From positions 56,560-120,559 of the forward strand of contig NZ_JAJTBG010000012.1 in NCBI RefSeq assembly GCF_021287045.1: a stretch of 64,000 nt of DNA. The letters run 5' to 3'. The notes beneath the pieces are model-generated. The model worked only from the letters and a program-made list of their open reading frames with translations. It ran no database searches and had not been told where the DNA came from. Numbering within the stretch: the stretch's first letter is position 1; each line of letters opens with the position of its first letter. Source of the stretch: Oryzomicrobium sp. (GTDB lineage Bacteria > Pseudomonadota > Gammaproteobacteria > Burkholderiales > Rhodocyclaceae). Of the stretch, positions 18,699-32,527 are shown one piece after another. The position numbers were made by a program, and so were the translations under genes.

Positions 18699-19160
18699 TC
18701 AGGCCATCCGGCAGGCTCGTGCGATCCGGGACGCTCCGGAATCCAGCTCCGCCGCCAGCGCGTCGGCTACGCCGCACGCCTGGGCGGCTTCGAACAGCTC
18801 CCGCTCCTCGAAGCGCACGTGGTCGCCGAGCAGTTCGCCGAAGCGGCGCAGTGCCTCGCCGTCGGGGGACGGGCCGTCCAGGGCGGCGGCGAGTTCGTGC
18901 AACTGGCGGTGCTCGTCCAGGGTGCGCGCCACCAGGGCCGCGTTGCCGGTGCCCCCGGCGGCGACCAGGGCGGGCAGCAGGACGTCTTCTTCCACGGCAA
19001 AGTGGGGGCGCAGCTCGTCCCGGTAGCAGGCCAGCGCCCGCCCGGCCACGGCGCGGACTTCGGCCGGGCCGGCCTGGATCGCCCGCCGGGCGGCCAGGGA
19101 AAGGGATAGGGCGCCGTGGTGCTCCCGGGACAGGGCGAGCAGGGCGGGATGGCGCTTCAT
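18699..19160 (-). CDS. hemerythrin HHE domain protein
   Basis: The 153-residue four-helix protein has His/Glu pairs expected for a hemerythrin-like di-iron site: H14/H15 in REHH, H53 with E57/E58 (HFAVEED), H84 and H88 in DEHRQLH, and H114 with E118 (DHVRFEE). Such proteins sense or store O2, NO or iron. The start codon begins one base after the serA stop (TGACATG), suggesting translational coupling. The nearby NsrR-type regulator makes an NO-related role thinkable, but there is no direct evidence. Confidence 0.85.
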   Translation of the reverse strand: MKRHPALLALSREHHGALSLSLAARRAIQAGPAEVRAVAGRALACYRDELRPHFAVEEDVLLPALVAAGGTGNAALVARTLDEHRQLHELAAALDGPSPDGEALRRFGELLGDHVRFEERELFEAAQACGVADALAAELDSGASRIARACRMA

Positions 19161-19161
19161 G

Positions 19162-20394
<1,233 letters not shown>

Positions 20395-20418
20395 GGTCGC
20401 GCTCCTTTGCGTTGGTAT

Positions 20419-20436
20419 CGCTTACGTTTGTATTCG
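20419..20436. promoter_or_regulatory. CGCTTAC-type motif upstream of serA
   Basis: CGCTTAC-GTTT-GTATTCG is an imperfect palindrome located just upstream of the serA start. Its first 14 bases, CGCTTACGTTTGTA, recur exactly at 34322-34335 within a perfect palindrome. The binding protein is unknown. Confidence 0.45.
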
Positions 20437-20458
20437 TTGGCGGCGGCAGACCCGGGGC

Positions 20459-21271
20459 CTACCAGTAGTTCTCGAAAGCCATCTGGCCGGCGATGCCGCG
20501 CCGGCCGGTGGCGAAGCCCCGCTCGCGCAGCAGGCCGCGCATCTCCTGGGCCATTTCCGGGTTGCCGCAGACCATCACCCGGGCCGTGGTCACGTCCAGG
20601 GGGGCGCCCGCCGCCGCTTCCAGCCGGCCGTCGGCCACCAGGTGCGGGATGCGTTCGGCCAGGGCCGTGGCGCCGGGCTCCCGGGTGACCACCGGCAGGT
20701 AGGTCAGCCGGGCGCCGCCTTCGGCCAGCAGGGGATGGTCCGGCAGGGCGGCGATCTCGTCCCGGTAGGCCAGTTCGGCGGCCTGGCGCACGCTGTGCAC
20801 CAGCACCAGCCGCTCGAAGCGCCGCCACACCGCTGGGTCGCGCAGGATCGAAATGAACGGCCCCAGGCCGGTGCCGCTGGCGATCAGCCACAGGTCCCGC
20901 CCCGGCGCCAGTTGGTCCACCGTGAGGAAGCCGTAGCTGGCCTTGTCCACCCGCAGGGTGTCGCCGACGCGCAGCCGCTCCAGCCCCACCGAGAACGCCC
21001 CTTCCGGCACCAGGATGGCGAGGAATTCCAGGTAGTCGTCGTAGGCGGCGGACACCACCGAATAGGGGCGCCACACCGTCTCGCCGTCGCTGCCGTCCAG
21101 CCCCAGGCGGGCGTAATGGCCCGGGGTGAAGCGGAAGGACGGGCTGCGGGTGGTGCGGAACGACAGCTGGCGGGGCGTCCAGGCCCGCAGTTCCAGCACC
21201 CGCTCGGCGGTCCAGCGTTCCTCGCCGGTGCCAGCGGCAAGATCGGGATCGGGACGGGCATCCATCGGCAT
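20459..21271 (-). CDS. fpr: ferredoxin--NADP(+) reductase
   Basis: The 270-residue flavoprotein fits bacterial class-I Fpr. It has the FAD motif RPYSVVSA, the NADP-binding GTGLGPFISI region, a CGNPEM motif and a C-terminal aromatic ending (NYW) that covers the flavin. It moves electrons between NADPH and ferredoxin or flavodoxin. ATG 21271 was chosen because AGGAG lies five bases upstream; a longer frame to 21334 would run into the control region. It is divergent from the NsrR-like gene and shares its operator region, so it is a likely NsrR target. Confidence 0.92.
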   Translation of the reverse strand: MPMDARPDPDLAAGTGEERWTAERVLELRAWTPRQLSFRTTRSPSFRFTPGHYARLGLDGSDGETVWRPYSVVSAAYDDYLEFLAILVPEGAFSVGLERLRVGDTLRVDKASYGFLTVDQLAPGRDLWLIASGTGLGPFISILRDPAVWRRFERLVLVHSVRQAAELAYRDEIAALPDHPLLAEGGARLTYLPVVTREPGATALAERIPHLVADGRLEAAAGAPLDVTTARVMVCGNPEMAQEMRGLLRERGFATGRRGIAGQMAFENYW

Positions 21272-21446
21272 GGCTCCTTGATCCGGGTGGAAAATCGAGA
21301 CAACGGCGGCCGGGCCGGAGTTCGCCGACGGCAACGCGCCGCCCCTCCCCTCGGCTTGCGCCGCAGTGCCGGGGCCAACGCCGTCCAGACCGCACAGCCT
21401 TGACTGCTTTTCGCCACTCGCCAGGCATTCCTGGCGGCGGCGGTCA

Positions 21447-21471
21447 AAAGCTGTAAAATAAATACAGCTTT
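21447..21471. promoter_or_regulatory. NsrR-type operator between fpr and nsrR
   Basis: AAAGCTGTA (21447-21455) and TACAGCTTT (21463-21471) form a perfect 9-bp inverted repeat with a seven-base AT spacer. Read as an 11-1-11 site, the right half is AAGCTGTATTT, close to the known E. coli NsrR half-site AAGATGYATTT. It lies 64 bases before the nsrR-like ATG and 176 bases before the fpr start, so it could control both genes. Confidence 0.75.
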
Positions 21472-21534
21472 ATCCTAAGCCCCGTCCCTTTTAAAAGCAA
21501 CATTTTTTCCGCATCTTTAATCCAGGCCGCCGCC

Positions 21535-22029
21535 ATGCGACTTACCGCCTTTTCCGACTACACCATGCGGGTGCTGATGTTCCTGGCCACGGAACGGGGG
21601 CGCCTCGTCACCATTCCGGAGATCGCCGCGGCCTACGGTATTTCCGGGAATCACCTGACCAAGGTGGTGCATCAGCTGGTGCGGGCCGGGGTGGTGGAAT
21701 CGACCCGGGGCAAGGGCGGCGGCATCCGCCTCGCTCGGGAGCCCGGTGACATCCGCCTGGGCGCCATCCTGCGCGCCAGCGAGGGCGGCGCGCCCCTGGT
21801 GGAATGCCTGGCCGGCGACGTCAATGCCACCGCCACCACTACGGCCGCCGACGCCGCCGGCACCTGCTGCCTCGCCCCGGTGTGCCGCCTGAGCGGCGTG
21901 GTGGAAGAAGCCTTCGCCGCCCTCTACGCCACCTTCGACCGCTACACCCTGGCCGACCTGGTGGCCGATCCACCGCGCATCAGTGCCATCCTGGTGCACC
22001 GCGCCACGCCGCCCTCCCCGGCCGCCTGA
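21535..22029 (+). CDS. nsrR: Rrf2-family regulator, NsrR-like nitric-oxide sensor
   Basis: The 164-residue protein aligns with NsrR along its length: MRLTAFSDYTMRVL at the start (including the Asp8 ligand reported in a characterised NsrR), a winged helix with GISGNHLTKVVHQL, and the ending NYTLADLV-like RYTLADLV. Cluster cysteines are C91, C111 and C117, plus an extra C112. In E. coli NsrR the first two cysteines are four residues apart; here a 15-residue Ala/Thr-rich insertion makes the gap 19, while the C-x5-C spacing is kept. It is expected to hold an NO-labile [Fe-S] cluster and repress through the palindrome upstream. Confidence 0.85.
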   Translation: MRLTAFSDYTMRVLMFLATERGRLVTIPEIAAAYGISGNHLTKVVHQLVRAGVVESTRGKGGGIRLAREPGDIRLGAILRASEGGAPLVECLAGDVNATATTTAADAAGTCCLAPVCRLSGVVEEAFAALYATFDRYTLADLVADPPRISAILVHRATPPSPAA

Positions 22030-22096
22030 CGGCCCCGGCATTGCCGCCGGGCGCCGTTCTTGCCACCATGGCAGACCCGACACTGGAGACGCCCCC

Positions 22097-22825
22097 ATGC
22101 GCACCGCCCCCCTTTCCTTTGTTTCTCCCGCCCTCGCCAACCTGGCCGGCCACACCCGCAGCGCCTGCCTCGGCTTGGCCTGCCTGGCCGCGCTGGCCCT
22201 GGCCCCCGCCGCCCAGGCGGTAAGCAACGGCGACGCGGTGGCCGGGCTCAAGGAAGCCCTGTCCCGGGGCGCCGAGGTAGCGGTGGGACAACTGGGCAAG
22301 ACCAACGGCTTTCTCGGCGATTCCCGGGTGAAGATTCCCCTGCCCGGCGCCCTGGCCCAGGCCGAGGGCATGCTGCGCATGGCCGGCATGGGCAAGCAGG
22401 CCGACGAGGTGGTGGACGCCATGAACCACGCCGCCGAGCAGGCGGTGGTGGAGGCCAAGCCGGTGCTGCTCAAGGCGGTCAAGGGCATGTCGGTGAAGGA
22501 CGCCCAGGGCGTATTGACCGGCGGCGACCACGCCGCCACCGACTACTTCCGCCAGACCACCTCCGGCGAACTGACCCAGAAATTCCTGCCCATCGTGAAG
22601 AAGGCCACCGACCGGCTCCAGGTGAAACCCCAGTACGACAAGCTGGCGGGCAAGGCCGCCGGCCTGGGGCTGATGGACGCCAAGGACGCCAACCTGGACG
22701 ACTACGTGACGCGCAAGGCCCTGGACGGCCTGTTCCTGATGATCGCCGAGCAGGAAAAGGCGATCCGCAAGGACCCGGTGGGCACCGGCAGCGCCTTGCT
22801 GCAAAAGGTCTTCGGCGGACTCTGA
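22097..22825 (+). CDS. DUF4197 domain secreted protein
   Basis: The 242-residue protein has a signal peptide (hydrophobic ACLGLACLAALALAPAAQA, cleavage after AQA) followed by an all-helical domain matching DUF4197 (ALSRGAEVAVGQLGKTNGFL and the FLPIVKKATDRLQV region). The family is widespread in periplasms of Proteobacteria and has no established function. ATG 22097 was chosen as the first one giving a signal peptide; longer frames have no such start. A strong bidirectional terminator follows. Confidence 0.85.
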   Translation: MRTAPLSFVSPALANLAGHTRSACLGLACLAALALAPAAQAVSNGDAVAGLKEALSRGAEVAVGQLGKTNGFLGDSRVKIPLPGALAQAEGMLRMAGMGKQADEVVDAMNHAAEQAVVEAKPVLLKAVKGMSVKDAQGVLTGGDHAATDYFRQTTSGELTQKFLPIVKKATDRLQVKPQYDKLAGKAAGLGLMDAKDANLDDYVTRKALDGLFLMIAEQEKAIRKDPVGTGSALLQKVFGGL

Positions 22826-22870
22826 CGCAGAATCCCGGCCGGCCACGGCCGCAAGCAACGCCCACCCGCC

Positions 22871-22915
22871 AAAAACAAACCGCCGCCCCACGGTCGTGGA
22901 GGCGGCGGTTTTTCA
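22871..22915. terminator. bidirectional intrinsic terminator
   Basis: AACCGCCGCC (22878-22887) pairs with GGCGGCGGTT (22901-22910). The hairpin is followed by TTTTT on the plus strand and, on the minus strand, by a run from AAAAACAAA. It sits between the convergent DUF4197 and peroxiredoxin genes and can serve both. Confidence 0.85.
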
Positions 22916-23020
22916 TCCTGGCTCCGCCCCTGCCGGGTGCCCTCCCGGCCAGGGACCGGGTCGGGCCGCAGCGATGCGGGCCAGGGGTCAGTCAGGGAGC
23001 AGGGTGGCCTCGACCGTCCA

Positions 23021-23524
23021 TCAAAGCCCCTTCAGCACGGCCTCGGCGCTGCTCACCTCGAACTTGCCCGGGGCCTCCACGGCCAGGGCCTTGACCACAC
23101 CGTCCTCCACCACCATGGCGAAGCGCTGGGCGCGCAGGCCCATGCCCCGGGCGGTGAGGTCCAGTTGCAGGCCCAGCTTGCCCACGTATTCGGCGCTGCC
23201 GTCGGCCATCATGCGCACCTTGCTGCCTACCTGCTGGTCCCGGCCCCAGGCGCCCATGACGAAGGCGTCGTTGGCGGCCAGGCACCAGATCTCGTCCACG
23301 CCCTTGGCCTTGAAGGCGTCGTAGTGGGCCAGGTAGCCGGGCAGGTGCTGGTTGGAACAGGTGGGGGTGAAGGCGCCGGGCACGGCGAAGACGACGATCT
23401 TCTTACCCTTGACCAGGTCCTCGACCTTGAAGGTGTTGGGGCCCAGGGCGCAGCCTTCGGTTTCCACCGCGATGAATTCGTTGAGGGTGCCTGCGGGCAG
23501 GCGGTCGCCGACCTTGATCGTCAT
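23021..23524 (-). CDS. peroxiredoxin of the Prx5 group
   Basis: The 167-residue cytoplasmic enzyme reduces hydroperoxides. It carries the peroxidatic cysteine in VPGAFTPTCSNQHLPGY (about C56), the Prx5-type signature, and WCLAANDAFVMGAWG after it. The start at 23524 is set by CAGGAGAAAC just upstream; the frame extends further without a plausible start. No fused glutaredoxin domain is present. It stands alone, convergent with the DUF4197 gene. Confidence 0.93.
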   Translation of the reverse strand: MTIKVGDRLPAGTLNEFIAVETEGCALGPNTFKVEDLVKGKKIVVFAVPGAFTPTCSNQHLPGYLAHYDAFKAKGVDEIWCLAANDAFVMGAWGRDQQVGSKVRMMADGSAEYVGKLGLQLDLTARGMGLRAQRFAMVVEDGVVKALAVEAPGKFEVSSAEAVLKGL

Positions 23525-23817
23525 GGTTGTTTCTCCTGTTGTTGGAATGGATGCTCCCCGCGGGTGGGGAGTGGAATGGACAGGCGCCGGGGCGAAAAGT
23601 GCCCGGCGCCGGAACACCGGGCCGGCTTTCCCCAGTTTCGGTGGACAGGGCTGTGGATAATTCGGCAAAAGGCTTGCGCCTCAAGCACATGACGCACCGC
23701 ACAAAAAACAGGCACCGGCCGGAAACCCAATAGGGGCGCGGACTTTCAAAATGGCATCGCCAAACGCCGCGCCAATGCCGGTTCTCCAGGCATGGCCCGT
23801 GAAACACCGCGCCAGTG

Positions 23818-26052
<2,235 letters not shown>

Positions 26053-26107
26053 GGGCGGGGCCGGCCGATGGCGGTCGGGAACGCGGGAGAAAACGCAGAC
26101 TGGACGA

Positions 26108-27583
<1,476 letters not shown>

Positions 27584-27637
27584 GGGCGGCGAGGGAGGCT
27601 AATGCGGGTGACAGACGGCGGAGGGGAGCGATTCAAG

Positions 27638-27674
27638 CATGGGGTGAGACATTTTGTCCATGCGCCACCCCATG
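27638..27674. promoter_or_regulatory. GGACAAAATGTC box upstream of the response regulator
   Basis: On the minus strand GGACAAAATGTCTC occupies 27659-27646. The first 12 bases are identical to the box at 10079-10090, and the 14-mer differs at one position from GGACAAACTGTCTC at 10065-10078. The box lies in the spacer of a further inverted repeat, CATGGGGTG (27638-27646) with CACCCCATG (27666-27674). This is a likely autoregulatory operator. Confidence 0.65.
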
Positions 27675-27722
27675 TGCCGTGCCCTATTCCGTGTCATGCG
27701 CCGGTACCGCCGCCCCTCTCCC

Positions 27723-30700
27723 CTACGCCTCCAGGGTCATCAGGCTGGCGTTGCCCCCCGCCGCCGCGGTGTTGATGCTCGTCACCCGCTCCACCACCAG
27801 CCGGTAAAGGGGATAGTCGCCCTCCTCGTCCGGGGCCAGCACCGGCACGATGGCGCCGGGCCAGGTGGCCGCAGCGGCACGCCACTGCCAGGCCTCGGCC
27901 TCGTCCCCGGCCAGCAGCGCCGCCAGGCCGACGGTGCCGTCCAGGGGGCCGTCGCGCACCTCCACCGCAGCCCGGACCGGGGCCGGCAAACGCCCGACCC
28001 ACGCCCGGACACCCTCGCCGTCCGCCAGTACCGCCGTGTTGCCGGTAGCCAGGGCGGCAGCCACTTGGGCGGCCAGACCGGCCGCGTCCCGGGCCAGGCA
28101 GCCCACCCGCCCCCGGGGGGCGAAGGCCAGGCTGTTGGCCTCGCCGGTAGGGCCTGGCAGTTCCAGCCGCCAGGGCAACAGGGTCAGGGCGGCGTAGCGG
28201 CGGCAGCGGCCGGCCATCCCCTCCTCCGCCCGGCCTTCCCCGGCGGCGCGCAGCCAATCGGCCAGGGCCAGGAAGGGGGCGGATTCGCCGCCGCGCACCA
28301 GGGTCGCCCGCACCGCCGCCCCGGCCAGGGCGCTGGGGGCCACCTGGCGGGCGCCGCGCAGGCGTTGCAGGTAGAGGGGGCCGCCAGCCTTCGGCCCAGT
28401 ACCGGACAGGCCCTCGCCGCCGAAGGGCTGAACGCCCACCACGGCACCGATCATGTTGCGGTTGATGTAGCGGTTGCCGGCCCGTACCGGGGCGGGCGCG
28501 TGGGCATGGTCATGAGCATGGGCGAATTCCTTCGCTCCCTGCGCCCCCTCCGCTCCCGCCGGGCCGCAGCCCCCGCTCACCGCCTCCACCGTCTCGTCGA
28601 TGCGGCTGTGCAGGCCGAAGGTGAGGCCGTAGCCGGTGGCGTTGATCGCCGCCAGCAGGGCCGGCAGCTCCGCCGCCCGGTAGCGCAGCACGTGCAGCAC
28701 CGGGCCGAAGACCTCGCCGGACAGCCGCGCCAGGCCATCGATCTCGATCAGGGTCGGGGCCACGTAGGTGCCGGCGGCGCAGTCGGGCCCCAGGCCCAAG
28801 CGTTGCACCGGACAGCCGGCGGCGGCCAGGGCGGCAACGTGGGCCTCCAGGCGGTCCCGGGCCTCGGCGTCGATCACCGGCCCCACGTCCCGGGCCGGAT
28901 CGGCCGGGTCGCCGCAGGCCAGTTCGCGCATCGCCCCGGCCAGCATTTCCAGCACCGGCGCGGCGATCTCCTCTTGCAGGCAGAGCACGCGCAGGGCCGA
29001 GCAGCGCTGCCCGGCGCTGTCGAAGGCGGAGGCGATCACGTCCTGCACCACCTGCTCGGGCAGGGCCGACGAATCCACCACCATGGCGTTCTGCCCGCCG
29101 GTCTCGGCCACCAACACCGGCTCGGCCCCGGCGCCGCGCCGGGCCAGGGCGGCCTGGATCAGGCGGGCCACCTCGGTGGAGCCGGTGAACACCACCCCGG
29201 CCACCCGGGGATCGGCCGCCAGGGCGGCGCCCACCGTCTCGCCAGGGCCAGGCAGCAGTTGCAGGGCGTTCCGGGGCACGCCGGCCCGGTGCAGCAGATC
29301 CACCATCGCCGCGGCGATCAGCGGAGTCTGCTCCGCCGGCTTGGCAATGACCGGCCGGCCGGCGGCCAGGACGGCGGCCACCTGGCCGGTGAAAATGGCC
29401 AGGGGGAAATTCCAAGGGCTGATGCAGGCCAGGGGGCCGGCCGGCGGCGGGGCCTCGTCGGCCAGGGTGGCGGACAGGCCGCGCAGCTCGGCGGCGTAGT
29501 AGCGGCAGAAATCCGCCGCCTCGCGCACTTCGGCCACGGCGTTGCCCCAGGTCTTGCCCGCCTCCCGCACCGCCAGGGAGACGAAGGCCAGGCGGCTCGC
29601 TTCCAGGGCATCCGCCGCCCGCTCCAGGACCGCCGCCCGGGCTTCCGGCGCCAGGGACCGCCAGCGGGTCGCGCTGGCCCGGGCCAGGGCGTCCTCTACC
29701 TCGCCGGGGGTGGCGTCGCGCACCTCGCCCACCACGTCGCCGTACCGCGCCGGGTTGCGCACCGGCCGGAGCGCGGTGGCGGGGTTCGGCCCCGCAGCCT
29801 GCCCCGCTTTGGGCTGCACATTCTCTTCTCCCCCCTCCGCCAGGCGCGGTGCGGCGCGCCAGCGCTGGCGGGCCAGCTCCGCCAGCCCGTCCCGGGTGGC
29901 GGCGAGTTGCCAGGGGCTGGCCAGGTCCAGGCCGGCGGAATTGGCGCGGCGGTGGGTCAGCCCGCCATAGAGCGCCGCCGGCAAGGGCAGGCGAGGATGG
30001 GGCAGCCCCCCTTCGGCGCGGACCGCCAGCAGCGGGTCCGCCACCAGGGCGTCCAGGCTCACCGCTTCGTCCACCAGGCGGTGCACGAAGGACGAGTTGG
30101 CGCCGTTTTCGAGCAGGCGGCGGACCAGGTAGGGCAGCAGGGTCTCGTGGCTGCCCACCGGGGCGTAGATGCGGCAGCGCCGCTGCGGGCCCGCGATCTG
30201 GTCGTAGAGGGTTTCGCCCATGCCGTGCAGGCACTGGAATTCGTAGTCGTCCCGCCCGCCCAGGCCGGCGGCGTCGGCCAGGGCGGCCACCGCCGCCACC
30301 GTGTGGGCGTTGTGGGTGGCGAACTGGGGATAGAGCAGCCCCTCGCCCGCCGCCTTCAGCAGCCGCCGGACGCAGGCCAGGTAGGAAAGGTCGGTGTGGG
30401 CCTTGCGGGTGTACACCGGGTAGCCGGCCAGCCCCTCCACCTGGGCGCGCTTGATCTCGCTGTCCCAGTAGGCGCCCTTGACCAGCCGCACCATCAGCCG
30501 CCGGCCATGGCGGCGGGCCAGTTGGGCGACGAAGTCGATCACCGCCGGAGCGCGCTTCTGGTAGGCCTGGACGACGAAGCCCAGGCCGTCCCAGTCCGCC
30601 AGGGCGGGATCGGCGGCCAGGGCGGCGAGCAGGTCGAGGGACAGTTCGAGCCGGTCCGCCTCTTCGGCATCGATGTTGAGGCCCAGGTCGTACTGGCGGG

Positions 30701-31604
30701 CCCGGGCCGCCAGGTCGCCCAGGCGTGGCAGCAACTCTGCCATCACCCGGGCGCGCTGGGCGGTGGCGTAGCGGGGATGGAGGGCCGAGAGCTTGATCGA
30801 AATGCCCGGCCCGCCCTTGACGCCATGCCGCCCCGCCTCGGGCCGGGAGCGGGCGGCGGCGCCGATGGCCTCGATGGCGTCGGCGTAGGCGCCGGCATAG
30901 CGGCGGGCATCGGCCTCGGTGAGGGCGGCCTCGCCGAGCATGTCGTAGGAATGGGTATAGCCCCGGGCCTCGCTGGCGGTGCTGCGGGCCAGGGCCTCGC
31001 CGATGCCGCGGCCGAGGACGAACTGCTGGCCGAGCAAGCGCATGGCGTAGTCCACGCCATGCCGCACCAGGGGCTCGCCGCCCCGGGCGAGGGCCCGGGT
31101 CAAGGCGCTGGACAGGGCCCCGGCGCTGACGGTGGATACCAGCCGGCCGGTGATCATCAGCCCCCAGGCGGCGGCATTGACGAACAGGGAGGGGCTGTGG
31201 CCCAGGTGGGCGCGCCAGTCGCCCCGGCCGATCTTGTCCCGGATCAACCGGTCGGCGGTGGCCCGGTCGGGGATACGCAGCAGGGCCTCGGCCAGGCACA
31301 TCAGGGCAATGCCTTCCTGGCTGGACAGGGAGAATTCCTGCATCAGGCTGTCCATCCCGCTGGCCCGGCTGCGGGCCTGGCGCACCGCCCGGACCAGCTG
31401 CGCCGCCTGGCGGGTGATGGCCGGGCGCAGGGGGCCGAGCAGGGGCGCCACCTCGTCCACCAGAGCGGCCACGCAGGCCGCCTCGTCACGCCGGTGGGCG
31501 TCGGCGACGGCCCGGCGCAGGGGCGCCAGGTCGGGGGCGTCGGGCGGCGCGCCGTCCCGGCGGTCGGCAAAGGACTGGACGGGCTGGACGGATTCGGTGG
31601 GCAT
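27723..31604 (-). CDS. putA: bifunctional proline dehydrogenase / glutamate-semialdehyde dehydrogenase
   Basis: PutA oxidises proline to glutamate in two steps with substrate channelling. The 1293-residue protein has the PRODH barrel (LMVRLVKGAYWDSEIKRAQ, YPQFATHNAHT, EFQCLHGMGE), then the aldehyde dehydrogenase domain (FTGSTEVARLIQAAL, ETGGQNAMVVDSSA, catalytic Cys in SAGQRCSALRVLCLQ) and a C-terminal aldehyde-dehydrogenase-like domain. The N-terminal ribbon-helix-helix DNA-binding domain of E. coli PutA is missing, so this form should not act as its own repressor. ATG 31604 was chosen for the GAGGA upstream; a longer frame reaches 31706. Confidence 0.94.
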   Translation of the reverse strand: MPTESVQPVQSFADRRDGAPPDAPDLAPLRRAVADAHRRDEAACVAALVDEVAPLLGPLRPAITRQAAQLVRAVRQARSRASGMDSLMQEFSLSSQEGIALMCLAEALLRIPDRATADRLIRDKIGRGDWRAHLGHSPSLFVNAAAWGLMITGRLVSTVSAGALSSALTRALARGGEPLVRHGVDYAMRLLGQQFVLGRGIGEALARSTASEARGYTHSYDMLGEAALTEADARRYAGAYADAIEAIGAAARSRPEAGRHGVKGGPGISIKLSALHPRYATAQRARVMAELLPRLGDLAARARQYDLGLNIDAEEADRLELSLDLLAALAADPALADWDGLGFVVQAYQKRAPAVIDFVAQLARRHGRRLMVRLVKGAYWDSEIKRAQVEGLAGYPVYTRKAHTDLSYLACVRRLLKAAGEGLLYPQFATHNAHTVAAVAALADAAGLGGRDDYEFQCLHGMGETLYDQIAGPQRRCRIYAPVGSHETLLPYLVRRLLENGANSSFVHRLVDEAVSLDALVADPLLAVRAEGGLPHPRLPLPAALYGGLTHRRANSAGLDLASPWQLAATRDGLAELARQRWRAAPRLAEGGEENVQPKAGQAAGPNPATALRPVRNPARYGDVVGEVRDATPGEVEDALARASATRWRSLAPEARAAVLERAADALEASRLAFVSLAVREAGKTWGNAVAEVREAADFCRYYAAELRGLSATLADEAPPPAGPLACISPWNFPLAIFTGQVAAVLAAGRPVIAKPAEQTPLIAAAMVDLLHRAGVPRNALQLLPGPGETVGAALAADPRVAGVVFTGSTEVARLIQAALARRGAGAEPVLVAETGGQNAMVVDSSALPEQVVQDVIASAFDSAGQRCSALRVLCLQEEIAAPVLEMLAGAMRELACGDPADPARDVGPVIDAEARDRLEAHVAALAAAGCPVQRLGLGPDCAAGTYVAPTLIEIDGLARLSGEVFGPVLHVLRYRAAELPALLAAINATGYGLTFGLHSRIDETVEAVSGGCGPAGAEGAQGAKEFAHAHDHAHAPAPVRAGNRYINRNMIGAVVGVQPFGGEGLSGTGPKAGGPLYLQRLRGARQVAPSALAGAAVRATLVRGGESAPFLALADWLRAAGEGRAEEGMAGRCRRYAALTLLPWRLELPGPTGEANSLAFAPRGRVGCLARDAAGLAAQVAAALATGNTAVLADGEGVRAWVGRLPAPVRAAVEVRDGPLDGTVGLAALLAGDEAEAWQWRAAAATWPGAIVPVLAPDEEGDYPLYRLVVERVTSINTAAAGGNASLMTLEA

Positions 31605-31749
31605 TGGCGTCCTCGGCGAAAGGATGCGGAAAGAGCCTTGTTCTGGATGATTCCCCGTGGCGTTCACCACCCGGCGTAGATGCCCCCGGGACGCCCATCG
31701 TCCCACGCAGCCGCGCCGGGCACCATCCGCGCGCCGCCGGCCGCTCCGC

Positions 31750-32295
31750 TCAATCGCGCCCGGTGAGCTGCTTCAGGTCGGCGATCACCTCGGCGCTGTG
31801 CTTCGAGGTGTCCACGCTCAGGTAGGTGCGGGCGATGCGCCCGTCCGGCGAAATCAGGAAGGTGTAGCGCTTGGCGAACTTGAACACCACCCAGTCGGAA
31901 TATGCCCCATAGGTCTTGGCCACCGCGCCCCCGACGTCGGCGAGCAGGGGGAACGGCAGGCCATGCTTCTTGGCGAAGGCGGCATGGGAGGCGGAGTCGT
32001 CCACGCTCACCCCCACCACCTTGGCGCCCAGGGCCTGGAGCTGGACCCAGTCGTCGCGGAACTGGCAGGCCTCCTCGGTGCAGCCCGGGGTGTCGTCCTT
32101 GGGATAGAAGTACAGCACCACCCAGTGCCCGCGCAGGCTTTGCAGGGACACCGGCTTGCCGGTGGCATCGGGCAGGGTGAAGTCGGGCGCCATCTCGCCG
32201 CTCTCGGGCGGACGGGGCGCTTTTTCCGCGGCGGCAACGCGCAGGGCGAGCAAGACTCCGGCGACGACGACAACGGCCAGCAGCAGGGTTTTCAT
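31750..32295 (-). CDS. bcp: exported Bcp-type peroxiredoxin
   Basis: The 181-residue thiol peroxidase has the Bcp core FYPKDDTPGCTEEACQFRDD, giving a peroxidatic Cys and a resolving Cys five residues later. Unlike standard cytoplasmic Bcp it begins with a hydrophobic signal (MKTLLLAVVVVAGVLLALRVAAAE), so it probably works in the periplasm. The start at 32295 was chosen because it opens this signal; the frame extends to 32376 without a better start. It is downstream of nothing obvious and precedes putA on the same strand by 145 bases. Confidence 0.9.
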   Translation of the reverse strand: MKTLLLAVVVVAGVLLALRVAAAEKAPRPPESGEMAPDFTLPDATGKPVSLQSLRGHWVVLYFYPKDDTPGCTEEACQFRDDWVQLQALGAKVVGVSVDDSASHAAFAKKHGLPFPLLADVGGAVAKTYGAYSDWVVFKFAKRYTFLISPDGRIARTYLSVDTSKHSAEVIADLKQLTGRD

Positions 32296-32452
32296 GGGCG
32301 GATCCGGGCGATGAGAAATGAAAACAACATGGAGAAAGAAGGAGGGCTTGAAGGGAAGGACCGGCGCTCCCGCCACCGGTTCCCATGGTGCCGGATTTTG
32401 CCCCGCCGCCCCGGGCGGCTACAATACGCGCCGCATCGCCCAGCCGCCTGCC

Positions 32453-32527
32453 CTCTCCGTAGTTCAATGGATAGAACGAGCGCCTCCTAAGCGCTAAATA
32501 CAGGTTCGATTCCTGTCGGGGAGACCA
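32453..32527 (+). tRNA. tRNA-Arg (anticodon CCU)
   Basis: The 75-nt sequence folds as a cloverleaf: acceptor CTCTCCG with CGGGGAG (one T-G pair), D arm GTTC/GAAC, anticodon stem AGCGC/GCGCT with loop CTCCTAA (anticodon CCT at 32486-32488), T arm ACAGG/CCTGT with TTCGATT, discriminator A and encoded CCA. It reads AGG arginine codons. Confidence 0.95.

Noticed and set aside
18535-19026. Plus-strand frame of 163 codons between arsR and serA
   Set aside because: Mostly antisense to the hemerythrin-like gene, Ser/Arg/Ala-rich and without a ribosome binding site.
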